Assembly: GCA_025352665.1 (NCBI GenBank)
Contig: JANXSM010000017.1
Location: forward strand, 1-36,842
Origin: Rhodospirillales bacterium
Lineage (GTDB): Bacteria; Pseudomonadota; Alphaproteobacteria; Acetobacterales; Acetobacteraceae
DNA length: 36,842 bases
Direction: 5' to 3'
How positions within the stretch are numbered: the stretch's first letter is position 1; each line of letters starts with the position of its first letter. This document shows positions 23,271 to 32,325 of this stretch, piece by piece. The position numbers were made by a program, and so were the translations under genes. A model generated the notes under the pieces. That model did no database searches. It saw nothing but the letters and a program-made list of their open reading frames with translations, and was not told the DNA's origin.

Positions 23271-24590
23271 TCACGCCTTGGGCAGCAGGATATACTGGTG
23301 GCCGGGCTGGCGCATCCGCCCGGCGCGGGCCTCGGCGTCGGGGCCCCAGCCGAAGAACACGTCGGCACGGACGGGGCCGCGGATGGCGCCGCCGAGGTCT
23401 TGGGCGAGCATCAGCCGTTGCAGCTTCGAGCCGTCCAGCGGGTCGGTGGTGTCGAGCCAGACCGGGGCACCGAGCGGGATGAAGCCTTTGTCGACGGCGA
23501 TGGAGCGGCCCGGAGTAAGGGCGGCGCCGAGCGCGCCGGGCGGGCCTTGCTCAGGCTTGAGGCCGTTGACCTCACGGAAGAACACGTAGGAGGGGTTCTG
23601 GTCCATGATCCCAGCGGCTTCGGTGGGGTGGGCGTCGAGCCAGGCGCGGATGGACTGCATCGTGACCTGTTCGAGCGGGATCTGGCCCTGGTCGGCCAGC
23701 ACGCGGCCGACGGCTACGTAGGGGCGGCCGTTCTGGCCGTTGTAGGTGACGCGGGCGACGCGGTGGTCGGGCAGCAGGATGCGGCCGGAGCCCTGGATCT
23801 GGAGGAAGAACGCGTCCACCCGGTCGGCGACCCAGATCAGTTCCATGCGTTTGGACGCCAGGGCGCCGCCGACGATTTCACCGCGGTCATAATAGGGGAC
23901 GATGTGGCCGTCCTGCACGCGGCCGACGACGCGCTTCGTGCGGGCGGCCTCGGGAAACAGGGAGAGGTCGACATCGACCGGCACCAGGGCCTGTTTGCCC
24001 GCGGCCGGGGCAGCGGCGATGGGCACCAGCTGGCCGGCCTGCACGCGGCCGCTGACATGGCCGGTGGCGAAGGGATCGGCAAAGGCCTGGAGGTCGACGA
24101 CGACGAGGTCGTAGGGGCGGCTGTAGATCGGCACGTCGTAGCCGGCGCCGGGGCTGCGGGCGCCGCGCACCTCGGGCTCGTAGTAGCCGGTGAACAAGCC
24201 GTCGGGCGACCCGTTGTTGAGCACCGCGTAGGGCTGGAACTGGGCCTGGAAGAAGGCGCGGGCGGCCTGGTCGTCGCCGGCTGGGACGGCCTGGGCCGCG
24301 TTGCAGGCGGCCTTCCAGTTGTAGGCGGCGCCGCCGCGGGCCAACGTGTCGCCGCTGCCGCCGAGCTGCTCCTGGTTCATGCGGGCGCATCCGGTGAGGA
24401 ACGGGGGCACGGCCTCGGCAGCGTGGTCCTGCTGCCAGCCGGGCAGGGCGTCAAACGTGACGGCGGACAGGGTCATCAGCGGAGTGGCCGGAGGCGCAGG
24501 CTTTGTGGGCTGCACGGCGCAACCGGCGAGGGTTGCGAGGGACACGGCGAAGGCTGGGACGCACCATGGCCTGAGCCGGCCAGACAGCAT
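23271..24590 (-). CDS. mltA: Membrane-bound lytic murein transglycosylase A
   Basis: A 439-residue MltA that cleaves peptidoglycan glycan strands to 1,6-anhydro-muropeptides. From ATG 24590 it has a lipoprotein signal ending LATLAGC, so it should be lipidated and anchored to the outer membrane. The MltA domain shows FTGYYEPEVRGAR, VPIYSRPYDLVV, FFLQIQGSGRI and NPSYVFF. The 3D region has AVDKGFIPLGAPVWL and MLAQDLGGAIRGPVRADVFFG, containing the catalytic Asp. It begins 7 nt after the Tim44-like gene. Order timA-mltA next to secB is common in alphaproteobacteria. The frame is open upstream through timA, which is not coding for MltA. Confidence 0.95.
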   Translation of the reverse strand: MLSGRLRPWCVPAFAVSLATLAGCAVQPTKPAPPATPLMTLSAVTFDALPGWQQDHAAEAVPPFLTGCARMNQEQLGGSGDTLARGGAAYNWKAACNAAQAVPAGDDQAARAFFQAQFQPYAVLNNGSPDGLFTGYYEPEVRGARSPGAGYDVPIYSRPYDLVVVDLQAFADPFATGHVSGRVQAGQLVPIAAAPAAGKQALVPVDVDLSLFPEAARTKRVVGRVQDGHIVPYYDRGEIVGGALASKRMELIWVADRVDAFFLQIQGSGRILLPDHRVARVTYNGQNGRPYVAVGRVLADQGQIPLEQVTMQSIRAWLDAHPTEAAGIMDQNPSYVFFREVNGLKPEQGPPGALGAALTPGRSIAVDKGFIPLGAPVWLDTTDPLDGSKLQRLMLAQDLGGAIRGPVRADVFFGWGPDAEARAGRMRQPGHQYILLPKA

Positions 24591-24597
24591 TGACCAC

Positions 24598-25278
24598 TCA
24601 AGCACTGCGGGCAGCCACCAGGCGCCAGGCGGGGTCGGTCTGCTGGAGGTCGCGCTCGAAGCTCCAGATATCGGTGATTTCGGTGACCGCATCGGCGCCG
24701 GCGACGGGGTTGCCGTCTGGCCCGATGGTGACGTTGACCTGGTCCGACACGAATTTCACGGTGATGGTGGCGACGGTTCCGTGCAGCTCGGCATGTTCGA
24801 TGGTGGAGGCGTGCAGGCCGCGGATTTCAGTGCGCTGCGTCTCGCCCGCGGTCTCGCGGCCGGAGATGGCGCCTTCGAAAGCACGGTAGGTGTCCTCGGA
24901 CAGCAGGCCGTGCAGGCGCGGGCGGTCGCCGGCGGCAAACGCGGTCACGATGATGCGGAAGGCGGCTTCGGCGCCGTCGAGAAAGCGGCTGGGGTCGAAG
25001 CTGCGATCGAGCGCAGTCATGGTCTGCAGGGCCTGACCGGTCGGGCTCGCGGATTCCGGGACAATGCGGCGGGTGGTGGGCTGGGGCTCGGCCACGGCGT
25101 CGATCACCGGGGGGACCACGCGCAGGTTGGGGCCGGGGGCAGGGGTGCCCGGCTCGGTCACGCGCTCCGTCGGCCGTTCGAAGCCCGTGCGTTTGCCCAG
25201 GATGCTGACCAGGCGGAGGACGAGAAACACCGCCACCATGCCGAACAGCACCAGATCAATCGGAAATCCGTCGCCCAT
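24598..25278 (-). CDS. Tim44-like domain protein
   Basis: A 226-residue protein with an N-terminal membrane anchor (FPIDLVLFGMVAVFLVLRLVSIL), a Pro-rich linker, and a C-terminal Tim44/TimA domain: FLDGAEAAFRIIVTAFAAGD, LHGLLSEDTYRAFEGAI, then the beta-sheet ITVKFVSDQVN and ITDIWSFERDL ending with PAWRLVAA. Bacterial relatives sit in the inner membrane and have an unclear, possibly chaperone or lipid-linked, role. The start is the second of two tandem ATGs, placed 5 nt after GGAGG; ATG 25281 is the alternative. It forms an operon with mltA and the methyltransferase. Confidence 0.92.
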   Translation of the reverse strand: MGDGFPIDLVLFGMVAVFLVLRLVSILGKRTGFERPTERVTEPGTPAPGPNLRVVPPVIDAVAEPQPTTRRIVPESASPTGQALQTMTALDRSFDPSRFLDGAEAAFRIIVTAFAAGDRPRLHGLLSEDTYRAFEGAISGRETAGETQRTEIRGLHASTIEHAELHGTVATITVKFVSDQVNVTIGPDGNPVAGADAVTEITDIWSFERDLQQTDPAWRLVAARSA

Positions 25279-25395
25279 CATCGCCTCCAAACGCTGCAAA
25301 CCCAGCGTATCCGCTCACGACATAAGCATGACAGGGCCGCGGCACAACTTAACCACGCGCAAACCGCGGATTGCGCAGAGGCCGGGTGCCTAGTA

Positions 25396-25965
25396 ATGAC
25401 CCGCCGCATGATCCTGCTGCGACACGGCCAGAGCGAGTTCAACCTGCTATTCACCGCCACGCGGCGTGATCCCGGCATTCCCGACCCGCGCCTGACCGAG
25501 CTTGGCCACGAACAGGCCCATGCGGCGGCGGTGGCGCTGGTTGGCGAAAACATCCGGCGCATCATCGTCTCGCCCTATACCCGCGCGCTGCAGACGGCGG
25601 CCCCGATCGCGGCTGCGTTAGGCGTGCCCGTCATCATCAACCCGATCGTGCGTGAGCGCTATGCGTTCAGCTGCGACGTGGGCACGCCCATCTCGCACCT
25701 GGCGCCGGTGTTTCCCCACCATGATTTCAGCCACCTGGACGAGATATGGTGGCCGCAGATGGAGGAGCCGGCTGAGCGGGTGATCGCCCGTGCCGCGCTG
25801 TTCCGTGCCGAAATGGCGGCGCTTCCCGACTGGTCTGACACGCTTGTTGTCAGCCATTGGGGTTTCATCCTGTCGATGACCGGCACCAGTGCGGCCAACG
25901 GCAGCTGGCTGCGCTGCGATCCGACCCTGCCGCCGCCGGCCGAGATCATCTGGCGCCATCACTGA
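25396..25965 (+). CDS. Histidine phosphatase (phosphoglycerate mutase-like) family protein
   Basis: A 189-residue histidine-phosphatase superfamily protein. The phospho-acceptor is in MILLRHGQSEFN near the N-terminus. RLTELGHEQA, the second Arg in IIVSPYTRALQTA, the acid residue region VRERYAF and the distal VVSHWGFI His complete the fold. It may hydrolyse small phosphate esters; a true glycolytic mutase is unlikely at this length. ATG 25396 gives MTRRMILLRHG; ATG 25408 is possible. It is divergent from timA and lies 25 nt upstream of secB, probably in one transcript. Substrate unknown. Confidence 0.9.
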   Translation: MTRRMILLRHGQSEFNLLFTATRRDPGIPDPRLTELGHEQAHAAAVALVGENIRRIIVSPYTRALQTAAPIAAALGVPVIINPIVRERYAFSCDVGTPISHLAPVFPHHDFSHLDEIWWPQMEEPAERVIARAALFRAEMAALPDWSDTLVVSHWGFILSMTGTSAANGSWLRCDPTLPPPAEIIWRHH

Positions 25966-25990
25966 TCCCCTGATCCAAACGGAGAGTTCC

Positions 25991-26464
25991 ATGTCCGAAA
26001 CCCAGCCGACCCCGCCGCTGGTGGTCAATATTCAATACGTGAAGGACCTCAGCTTCGAGGTGCCAGGTGCGCCGGGCATCTATACGCAGCTGCGCAGCCC
26101 GCCGCGGGTGGATATCAACCTCGATGTGCAGGCGCGCCGCATCCAGGAAGGCCAGGACGTGTTCGAAGTGGTGCTCGCCATCCGCGCGGAGGCCAACGAG
26201 GCGGTGGAAGCCGGCCAGGAAAGTGCCCGCGTGTTCGTGGCCGAACTCGCCTACGGCGGGGTGTTCACGCTGACCAACGTGCCCGAAGAGTCGGTGGAGC
26301 CGATCCTGCTGGTGGAGTGCCCGCGGCTGCTGTTCCCGTTCGCGCGTAACATCCTGAGCGAAACCACCCGCGAAGGCGGCTTTCCGCCGGTGCTGCTGCA
26401 GCCAATCGACTTTGTCGCCCTGTGGCAGAGCCGCCGTGCCCAAGGCGTCGTCGGCAACGCATGA
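25991..26464 (+). CDS. secB: Protein-export chaperone SecB
   Basis: A 157-residue SecB, the tetrameric cytosolic chaperone that keeps preproteins unfolded and hands them to SecA. Characteristic segments: NIQYVKDLSFEVPGAP, INLDVQARR, VFEVVLAIRAEA, FVAELAYGGVFTLTNVPEE, ECPRLLFPFARNILSE, TREGGFPPVLLQPIDFVALW. Start ATG 25991 follows GGAGAG. It ends within the arm of a strong hairpin. In alphaproteobacteria secB is often beside timA and mltA, as here, though divergent. Confidence 0.98.
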   Translation: MSETQPTPPLVVNIQYVKDLSFEVPGAPGIYTQLRSPPRVDINLDVQARRIQEGQDVFEVVLAIRAEANEAVEAGQESARVFVAELAYGGVFTLTNVPEESVEPILLVECPRLLFPFARNILSETTREGGFPPVLLQPIDFVALWQSRRAQGVVGNA

Positions 26465-26496
26465 GACCCGGGTCCGGCGGAGCCGGACCCGGGTCT
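26464..26496. terminator. Perfect 15-bp hairpin between convergent secB and aapP
   Basis: Arms AGACCCGGGTCCGGC (26464-26478) and GCCGGACCCGGGTCT (26482-26496) pair perfectly around GGA. It overlaps the last base of the secB stop and the last two bases of the convergent aapP stop, so it serves both 3' ends. No U-tract follows on either side. The arms are themselves internally palindromic (CCCGGG). Confidence 0.8.
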
Positions 26497-27250
26497 AATG
26501 CCCGCGGAGGATTTGGCTGAGGAAGAGTTTCAGACGGTCGGTTTGCGGGTCTTCGAACATGCGCGCTGGGGTGCCTGATTCGACGATTTCACCGCGGTCC
26601 ATAAATACCACGCGGTCGGCCACCATGCGTGCGAAGCCCATTTCGTGGGTGACACAGACCATGGTCATGCCGCTTTCCGCCAGGCTGACCATGGTGTCGA
26701 GCACTTCCTTGATCATTTCCGGATCGAGCGCTGAGGTGGGTTCATCGAACAGCATGATCTTGGGTTTCATGCACAGCGCCCGGGCGATCGCCACGCGCTG
26801 TTGCTGGCCGCCGGAGAGCTGGCCGGGGAATTTCTTGGCCTGCTCGGGGATTTTCACCTTCCGCAGGAAGTCCATGGCGAGTTCCTCGGCTTCCGCCTTG
26901 GGCATCTTGCGCACCGAGATCGGGGCGAGGGTGCAGTTCTCGAGAATGGTCAGATGCGGGAACAGATTGAAGCTCTGAAATACCATACCGACCTCGCGGC
27001 GGATGGTATCCAGTGCCCGCAGGTCATCGGTGAGTTCGGTGCCATCGACGATGATACGACCTTCCTGGTGGGTTTCCAGGCGGTTGATGCAGCGGATCAT
27101 GGTGGACTTGCCGGAGCCGGACGGCCCGCACACGACGACGCGTTCCTTTTGCGCCACGTTCATCGTCACGTCCCGCAGCACGTGCATGGTGCCGTACCAC
27201 TTATTGACTTTCTCCAGCGCGATGGCGGGAGCCTCCAGTGTCTGGCTCAT
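26495..27250 (-). CDS. aapP: Amino-acid ABC transporter ATP-binding protein
   Basis: The 251-residue ATPase of a polar amino-acid importer. Walker A GPSGSGKS at 42-49, Q-loop [12 protein letters not shown], signature [15 protein letters not shown], Walker [14 protein letters not shown], and the H-loop in [10 protein letters not shown] are all canonical. Start ATG 27250 (MSQTLEAP) begins the family homology; the frame is open to 27304 without sense. It follows the AapM-type permease by 13 nt, ending the aapJQMP operon. It energises uptake at the inner face of the membrane. Confidence 0.94.
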   Translation of the reverse strand: MSQTLEAPAIALEKVNKWYGTMHVLRDVTMNVAQKERVVVCGPSGSGKSTMIRCINRLETHQEGRIIVDGTELTDDLRALDTIRREVGMVFQSFNLFPHLTILENCTLAPISVRKMPKAEAEELAMDFLRKVKIPEQAKKFPGQLSGGQQQRVAIARALCMKPKIMLFDEPTSALDPEMIKEVLDTMVSLAESGMTMVCVTHEMGFARMVADRVVFMDRGEIVESGTPARMFEDPQTDRLKLFLSQILRGH

Positions 27251-27263
27251 GAAATTTCCTGTG

Positions 27264-28415
27264 TCAGCGGTTGCGCGCGCCATCGAGCGTGCGCTCGACG
27301 CCACGGCTGTAAGAGCTCATCGTGTAGCAGAAGGCGATGTAGACCAGCGCCACCACGATGTAGATTTCGGTCGACACGCCTTGCCAGACCGGGTCCGCCA
27401 TGGCGGTTTTGCTGGTGGTCAGAAAGTCGAGAATGCCGATCGTCAGCACCAGCGACGTATCCTTGAAGAAGCCGATGAAGGTGTTCACCAAAGGTGGGAT
27501 CACCAGGCGCAGCGCCTGCGGCAGGGTGATGCGCATGGTTTTCTGCCAGTACGTGAGCCCGAGTGCGTCGGCCGCTTCCGCCTGGCCTTTGGGCAGCGCC
27601 TGCAGGCCGCCGCGCACGACTTCGGCAAGGTAGGCTCCGGCGAACAGGATGAAGGCGATCTGCGCGCGCAGCAGCTTGTCGATGTTGACGCCTTCCGGCA
27701 GGAAAAGCGGAAACATCACGTTGGCCATGAACAGCAGCGCCACCAGCGGCACGCCGCGGATGAGCTCCACATAGACCACGCACAGCATCTTCACCGCCGG
27801 CAGTTTGGTGCTGCGACGGCCGAGGGCAACCAGCACCGACAGCGGGAATGCCAGCGCCAGGCCGAAGGTGGCCAGGATCAGCGTGATCGGCAAGCCGCCC
27901 CATTCGTCTTGCGCCACGTAGCTGAGGCCGAGCACACCGCCCCACATCAGGGTAAAGATCACAACCAAGGTCGCGACCCAAATCAGCCCGAGCTCGCGCC
28001 GCCAGAAGCGGCGGTCGGCTGAGACCCAGTACAGGCCGATGAACAGCAGCAGGCACAGCGCCTCGCGCCATTGCTGTCCATAGGGGTAACGGCCGAACAG
28101 CATGAACCGCCACTTGTCGCCGATGGCGGCCCAGCAGGCTCCGAGCCCGTGCACGAGGCGGCAACTGGTGGGGTCGAGGGCGCCAGTTGCGGTGCGCGGC
28201 ACCGACCACACGGCATTCACCACGCCCCATTCGATGAAGCCGTACAGGCCGTAGAGGATCAGGAAGCCGAGAATGAGTGTCACCAGCGACGAGAAGATGC
28301 CGTTGAACAAATTGGCGCGCATCCATGCCACGGGCCCGTAGACGCTGGCAGGCGGCCGTTCGCGCAGCGGCGCAGGTGTGGTGGCGTCCATCACGTCTGC
28401 TGTGGGAGGGGTCAT
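27264..28415 (-). CDS. aapM: General L-amino acid ABC transporter permease AapM-type
   Basis: A 383-residue permease, longer than ordinary HisM-type permeases, as AapM proteins are. There is an N-terminal helix ([17 protein letters not shown]), a periplasmic insert with two Cys ([14 protein letters not shown]) and two middle helices. The binding-protein-dependent transport domain has [29 protein letters not shown], the EAA loop that contacts the ATPase. It starts 4 nt after aapQ and precedes aapP. With AapQ it forms the heterodimeric channel. Confidence 0.93.
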   Translation of the reverse strand: MTPPTADVMDATTPAPLRERPPASVYGPVAWMRANLFNGIFSSLVTLILGFLILYGLYGFIEWGVVNAVWSVPRTATGALDPTSCRLVHGLGACWAAIGDKWRFMLFGRYPYGQQWREALCLLLFIGLYWVSADRRFWRRELGLIWVATLVVIFTLMWGGVLGLSYVAQDEWGGLPITLILATFGLALAFPLSVLVALGRRSTKLPAVKMLCVVYVELIRGVPLVALLFMANVMFPLFLPEGVNIDKLLRAQIAFILFAGAYLAEVVRGGLQALPKGQAEAADALGLTYWQKTMRITLPQALRLVIPPLVNTFIGFFKDTSLVLTIGILDFLTTSKTAMADPVWQGVSTEIYIVVALVYIAFCYTMSSYSRGVERTLDGARNR

Positions 28416-28419
28416 GGTC

Positions 28420-29631
28420 TCAGCGCTCCACCAGCGCGATCCGCGCGTTGTACCAGTTCATGACCAAGCTTATGGACAGGCTGATGGTCAGAAACACCAC
28501 CATGATGATGCCGACGCCCTCGATCGCCTGCCCGGTTTGGTTGAGCATGGTGCCCGAGATGGAAACGATATCCTGGTAGCCGATGGCGACCGCGAGCGAG
28601 CTGTTCTTGGTCAGGTTCAAAAACTGGCTCGTCATTGGCGGGATGATCACGCGCATGGCCTGGGGCAGCACGATCAACTTCAGCACGGAGCCAGGCCGCA
28701 GACCGAGCGCGCCGGCGGCTTCCCACTGGCCCTTCGGCACAGCTTGGATGCCGGAGCGGACGATTTCGGCGATGTAGGCGGCGGTGTACAGGGTCAGGCC
28801 AAGAAGCAGCGCGAAATACTCTGGCGTCACCGTCCCGCCGCCGACGAAGTTGAAGCCTTTCAATGCCGGGTAGTCGACCACAAAGGGCGCGCCGAGTGCG
28901 GCCCACACCAGCACCGGCAGACCGATCAGAAGGCCAACCGCAGCAGGCCAAACCCCTGGTTTCACACCGGTTTCATCACGTTTCTTGTTGGCCGTGGCGT
29001 TCCAGGCGATGGTTCCGATCAGGCCGAGCAAGAAGGCCACCAGCGCCCAGGAATGCGCGTCTTGCCACTCGATCAGCGGGAATTTCAGGCCGCGGCCACT
29101 GAGGAAAACGGCATTGCCGATTTTCATGGCAGCGCGCGGCGCCGGCAGCGATTGCAGAATGCCGTACCAGAACAGCAGCTGCAGCAGCACGGGAATGTCG
29201 CGCAAGGTTTCGACATAGAATGCGGCGACCTTGGCCACCAGCCAGTTTTTAGAAAGCCGGCCGATCCCGATGATGGTGCCCAAGATGGTCGACAGCACGA
29301 TCCCAACCACGGCCACTTTCAGCGTGTTGAGAATACCTTCCACCACTGCCCGGCCCCAGGTGCTGACCGAGGGTTCGTACGGAATCAGCGTTTCCGCGAT
29401 CGGAATGCCCGAGGTGTTGGACAGGAAGCCGAGCCCCGTTGCGATATGGCGCACCAACAGGTTGCGCTGGGTGTTGGTGATCAGAAACCAGCCGATTGCG
29501 ATCACCACGCCGACGATGAGCACCTGCCAGACGATGCTGCGGAACAGCGGGTCCGCCCATGAGATATTGAGTTTCCGCTTGGGTGCACTGCGGGCGTTGG
29601 CCAGTCGGGGATCGATCGTTTGACCAGACAT
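28420..29631 (-). CDS. aapQ: General L-amino acid ABC transporter permease AapQ-type
   Basis: A 403-residue permease of the AapQ group. It has an N-terminal helix (IVWQVLIVGVVIAIGWFLI), the long periplasmic loop typical of the group with IAETLIPYEP, and helices near LNTLKVAVVGIVLSTILGT and WALVAFLLGLIGTIAW. The transport domain carries the EAA loop EAAGALGLRPGSVLKLIVLPQAMRVIIPP. It lies 237 nt downstream of aapJ, beyond an intrinsic terminator, and 4 nt upstream of aapM. Confidence 0.93.
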   Translation of the reverse strand: MSGQTIDPRLANARSAPKRKLNISWADPLFRSIVWQVLIVGVVIAIGWFLITNTQRNLLVRHIATGLGFLSNTSGIPIAETLIPYEPSVSTWGRAVVEGILNTLKVAVVGIVLSTILGTIIGIGRLSKNWLVAKVAAFYVETLRDIPVLLQLLFWYGILQSLPAPRAAMKIGNAVFLSGRGLKFPLIEWQDAHSWALVAFLLGLIGTIAWNATANKKRDETGVKPGVWPAAVGLLIGLPVLVWAALGAPFVVDYPALKGFNFVGGGTVTPEYFALLLGLTLYTAAYIAEIVRSGIQAVPKGQWEAAGALGLRPGSVLKLIVLPQAMRVIIPPMTSQFLNLTKNSSLAVAIGYQDIVSISGTMLNQTGQAIEGVGIIMVVFLTISLSISLVMNWYNARIALVER

Positions 29632-29792
29632 CGTCTTGTGAGTTCCTCATCAACGGCGGGTGGTTTGACCCATTGGGATCGCAAAAATAAGCAACTATTG
29701 TGCCGAGAGGCCTGCACCCGCCGCAAGCCTGGAGTGTGCTTCATTTTATGAAGGCGAATCAATCCCGCACCCAGGTGCCATAAACTCGATGC

Positions 29793-29825
29793 AAAAAAGG
29801 CCGCTCCAGTCTCCTGAAACGGCCT
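29793..29825 (-). terminator. Intrinsic terminator/attenuator after aapJ
   Basis: On the minus strand AGGCCG (29825-29820) pairs with CGGCCT (29803-29798), an inner CAG/CTG extends the stem around GAGA, and a run of T follows (29797-29793). This is a classical intrinsic terminator 44 nt after the aapJ stop. Partial readthrough would give high binding protein and lower aapQMP expression. Confidence 0.8.
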
Positions 29826-29868
29826 CTGTTCACATCAGACAGTTAGACCAAAATATGCGATCAGCGCC

Positions 29869-30894
29869 TCAACGAAGCGGCGGCGCGTAGTGCAACCCAC
29901 CCTTGGTCCACACCGCGTTGATGCCGCGGGGCACGCCGAGAACACTGATGTTACGATCCCAGGTCTCGCCGAAATTGCCGACTTGCTTGATCACGTTGTA
30001 CGCCCACTTCGAGTCGAGCGCCAAAGACTTGCCCAGCGTACCCTCGAGGCCGAGCAGACGGCGGATGTCAGGGTTGGTGCTGGCCAGCATGGTATCGACG
30101 TTCTTCGAGTCGACACCCATCTCCTCGGCGGCAACCGTTGCGAAATACGTCCAGCGCACGATGTCGAACCACTTGTCGTCACCCTTGCGAACCACGTAGC
30201 CGAGCGGCTCCTTGCTGATGATTTCGGGCAGCAGCAGGAAGTCATCCTTGTTGGTCTGCGTCGCGCGGAATGTTGCGAGCGCCGAGCTGTCGGTCGAATA
30301 CGCATCGCAACGGCCGGACAGGAAGGCGTTCTGAATTTCCGCCAGGTCCTGGATCAGGATCGGCGTGAATTTCATCTTGTTGACGCGATAATAGTCGCTA
30401 ATGGCGAGCTCGGTGCTGGTGCCAGGCTGCACGCAGATCGTGGCGCCGTCCATTTCCTTGGCCGACTTCACGTTCAGCGCCTTCTTCACCAAGAAGCCGG
30501 TGCCGTCGTAATAGTTCACGCCAGCGAACAGCAGGCCGAGGTCGCCTTCGCGGCTCAGGGTCCAGGTGGTGGAGCGCACCAGCAAGTCGATTTCGCCCGA
30601 CTGCAAAGCGGTGAAACGGTTTTGCGTGGTGGTGACGGCGAATTTCACCTTGCTGGGGTCACCGAACACGGCAGCAGCCACGTTACGGCAGCTATCGGCA
30701 TCGAGGCCGCGCATCACGCCTTGGCTGTCGGGCAGCGAGAAGCCGGGAACCGCGCCGGCGACGCCGCAGACCAGCACGCCGCGTGCCTTGACCGCATCCA
30801 GTGTGGCCGAGCCAGAGCCTTGGGCGAAGGCTGGCGCAGCCGCCAGCAGGCTTGCCGCCAGCAATGTGCCCGTGAGGGTCAGGTTCAGTCTCAT
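29869..30894 (-). CDS. aapJ: General L-amino acid ABC transporter substrate-binding protein
   Basis: A 341-residue periplasmic amino-acid-binding protein. ATG 30894 gives a signal peptide (MRLNLTLTGTLLAASLLAAAPAFAQ, cleavage after AFA). The mature part matches AapJ: TLDAVKARGVLVCGVAGAVPGFSLPD, GLDADSCRNVAAAVFGD, RFTALQSGEIDLLVRSTTWTLSRE, ICVQPGTSTELAISDYYR and SKEPLGYVVRKGDD. The two Cys near the start likely form the family disulfide. It is first in aapJQMP and 73 nt downstream of a DUF2237 gene, which might share its transcript. Confidence 0.94.
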   Translation of the reverse strand: MRLNLTLTGTLLAASLLAAAPAFAQGSGSATLDAVKARGVLVCGVAGAVPGFSLPDSQGVMRGLDADSCRNVAAAVFGDPSKVKFAVTTTQNRFTALQSGEIDLLVRSTTWTLSREGDLGLLFAGVNYYDGTGFLVKKALNVKSAKEMDGATICVQPGTSTELAISDYYRVNKMKFTPILIQDLAEIQNAFLSGRCDAYSTDSSALATFRATQTNKDDFLLLPEIISKEPLGYVVRKGDDKWFDIVRWTYFATVAAEEMGVDSKNVDTMLASTNPDIRRLLGLEGTLGKSLALDSKWAYNVIKQVGNFGETWDRNISVLGVPRGINAVWTKGGLHYAPPLR

Positions 30895-30967
30895 GTCGTT
30901 CTTTCCTCTTGCTCGCGCAGGCTTAGCCCTGCATGGCGCGGGACCGTGCCCTGCGTGGCGCGCAAGA

Positions 30968-31390
30968 TCAATGGCTCGTATCAATCGCTGCTGCAATTAA
31001 ATCGTCCAATTTACAGTACGCAAGCGCCCCGAGATGGCTGGCGGCGAGCACCACCCGCGGCGCATGGCCCGCTTCCAACGCGTCTTGCCAGCGTGGCGCG
31101 CACAGGCACCAGCGATCGCCCGCCTTAAGGCCCGGAAAGCCGTATTCCGGCCTCGGTGTCGAAAGATCATTGCCGGCAGCGGCGCTGAAGCCGAGGAAGT
31201 CAGCGTCCATGATGGCACACACCGTATGGCAACCGCCGTCTTGCGGCCCGGTGTCGCAACAGCCGTTGCGGAAGAAACCGGTCAGCGGCGCCAGCGAGCA
31301 GGATTCCAGGGTTGTCCCCAGCACGTTGAGGCTTGGCTGCCGCTCTGGCCGGCCGGGGTTCCGGCCAAATTCTCGACTTCCGTCCGGCAT
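30968..31390 (-). CDS. DUF2237 family protein
   Basis: A 140-residue protein of the DUF2237 family: NVLGTTLESCSLAPLTGFFRNGCCDTGPQDGGCHTVCAIM, DFLGFSAAAGNDLSTPRPEYGFPGLKAGDRWCLCAPRWQDA. Its many conserved Cys and His residues suggest metal binding, but the function is unknown. Start ATG 31390 (MPDGSRE) has AAGGAG 7 nt upstream; a TTG two codons earlier is less likely. It is divergent from the DUF1489 gene across 75 nt. Confidence 0.93.
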   Translation of the reverse strand: MPDGSREFGRNPGRPERQPSLNVLGTTLESCSLAPLTGFFRNGCCDTGPQDGGCHTVCAIMDADFLGFSAAAGNDLSTPRPEYGFPGLKAGDRWCLCAPRWQDALEAGHAPRVVLAASHLGALAYCKLDDLIAAAIDTSH

Positions 31391-31465
31391 GATCAATCTC
31401 CTTTGGCACGCACAACCCAGTGCTCGGCGGTTGTCTTACCAGAGGAACGCGCGCACATCGCGCTC

Positions 31466-31882
31466 ATGCTTCACATGGTCAAACTCGCCGTCGGCATTCG
31501 CGACGTCACACATCTGCGTCTCGTGCAGGCCCACCGGCTCGCCGCCGATCCACCGCTGCGCCACCAGACCCGCAGCTTCCCCCGGCGAGCTGCGGAAATC
31601 ACAGCAGGGGGTTCATTGTTCTGGGTCATCGCTGGCGCCATCGTCGTGCGCCAGCTGATCGTGGACGTCATCGAGGACCAGTGGGACGACGGAAGCGCTT
31701 GCGCTGGCCTGGTGCTGTCCCCAACGCTGGTCCCGGTGGCAGGCCGACCTACGCGCCCGTTCCAGGGCTGGCGCTATCTGGAAGCCGACGCCGCACCTGC
31801 CGATGTCGGAGCTGAAGCCGCCGATACGCCAGAGTTGCCAGCAGAAATGAGGCGCATGCTGCAAGGCCTCGGATTGCTCTGA
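31466..31882 (+). CDS. DUF1489 family protein
   Basis: A 138-residue protein of the alphaproteobacterial DUF1489 family: MLHMVKLAVGIRDVTHLRLVQAHRL, PPLRHQTRSFPRRAAEITAGGSLFWVIAGAIVVRQLIVDV, DDGSACAGLVLSPTLVPVAGRPTRPFQGWRYL. Function unknown. The reading frame is open for a long way upstream, but homology starts at ATG 31466. It is divergent from the DUF2237 gene, so the 75-nt gap should hold both promoters. Confidence 0.92.
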   Translation: MLHMVKLAVGIRDVTHLRLVQAHRLAADPPLRHQTRSFPRRAAEITAGGSLFWVIAGAIVVRQLIVDVIEDQWDDGSACAGLVLSPTLVPVAGRPTRPFQGWRYLEADAAPADVGAEAADTPELPAEMRRMLQGLGLL

Positions 31883-31975
31883 TAGGCTTGTTTCCCAAGC
31901 ACGCGTGCATCATAGCTTGTAACATCATGAGGCCGGTTTCTGCCGGGCACTCTCAATAGTTCGGAGAACTGACCG

Positions 31976-32164
31976 ATGTATTCTCGCCGCGCCCTGTTCA
32001 CAGTCATCGGCCTCGCTGCCACTGCTGCCGTCTCTGTCACTGCCGAAGCCGCAACCAAGAAGATGCCGGTGAAAACCGACGCCAAGACCACAAAGGCCAA
32101 GACGCCGGTCCATACCAAGGCGAAGCGCACCGTAGCCACCGAGAACGTGGGCGCCCGCACCTGA
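31976..32164 (+). CDS. Small exported Lys/Thr-rich protein (62 aa)
   Basis: A 62-residue protein with a signal peptide (MYSRRALFTVIGLAATAAVSVTAEA, cleavage likely after AEA or AEAA). It is followed by a short basic mature region rich in Lys, Thr and Ala (KKMPVKTDAKTTKAKTPVH). A GGAG sequence precedes the ATG by 9 nt. I recognise no family. A cationic, disordered periplasmic peptide of this kind could bind nucleic acid, cell wall or metals, but this is speculation. Its stop codon abuts repeat copy C. Confidence 0.7.
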   Translation: MYSRRALFTVIGLAATAAVSVTAEAATKKMPVKTDAKTTKAKTPVHTKAKRTVATENVGART

Positions 32165-32267
32165 CGCAAGATGACGTCTGATCGGTGACGTTATTGCGCT
32201 CCACCTCGTTGTTCTCTTGCGTGATTCAGGCCTTTCGGTGACGCCACCTCCGGTCATCACACTCTAG
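32164..32267 (+). repeat. Dispersed two-hairpin repeat, copy C
   Basis: Starts at the stop of the small exported gene. Left hairpin: CGCAA/TTGCG arms with ACGTC/GACGT inside around TGATCGGT. Right part: GCGTGATTCAGGCC, GGTGACGCCACC and GGTCATCACACTCTAG, matching copy B closely. It separates two plus-strand genes and likely marks the end of the first transcript. Confidence 0.8.
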
Positions 32268-32325
32268 CCAACGCCGCGCAGCCAAGGCACTCTTCGGGGC
32301 AACAAGGTTCCGGAGAGAGCGCGCC

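Noticed and set aside
23226-24593. Long plus-strand frame (455 codons) opposite mltA
   Set aside because: Antisense shadow with low-complexity Gly/Val/Ala/Asp composition; MltA motifs on the minus strand are decisive.
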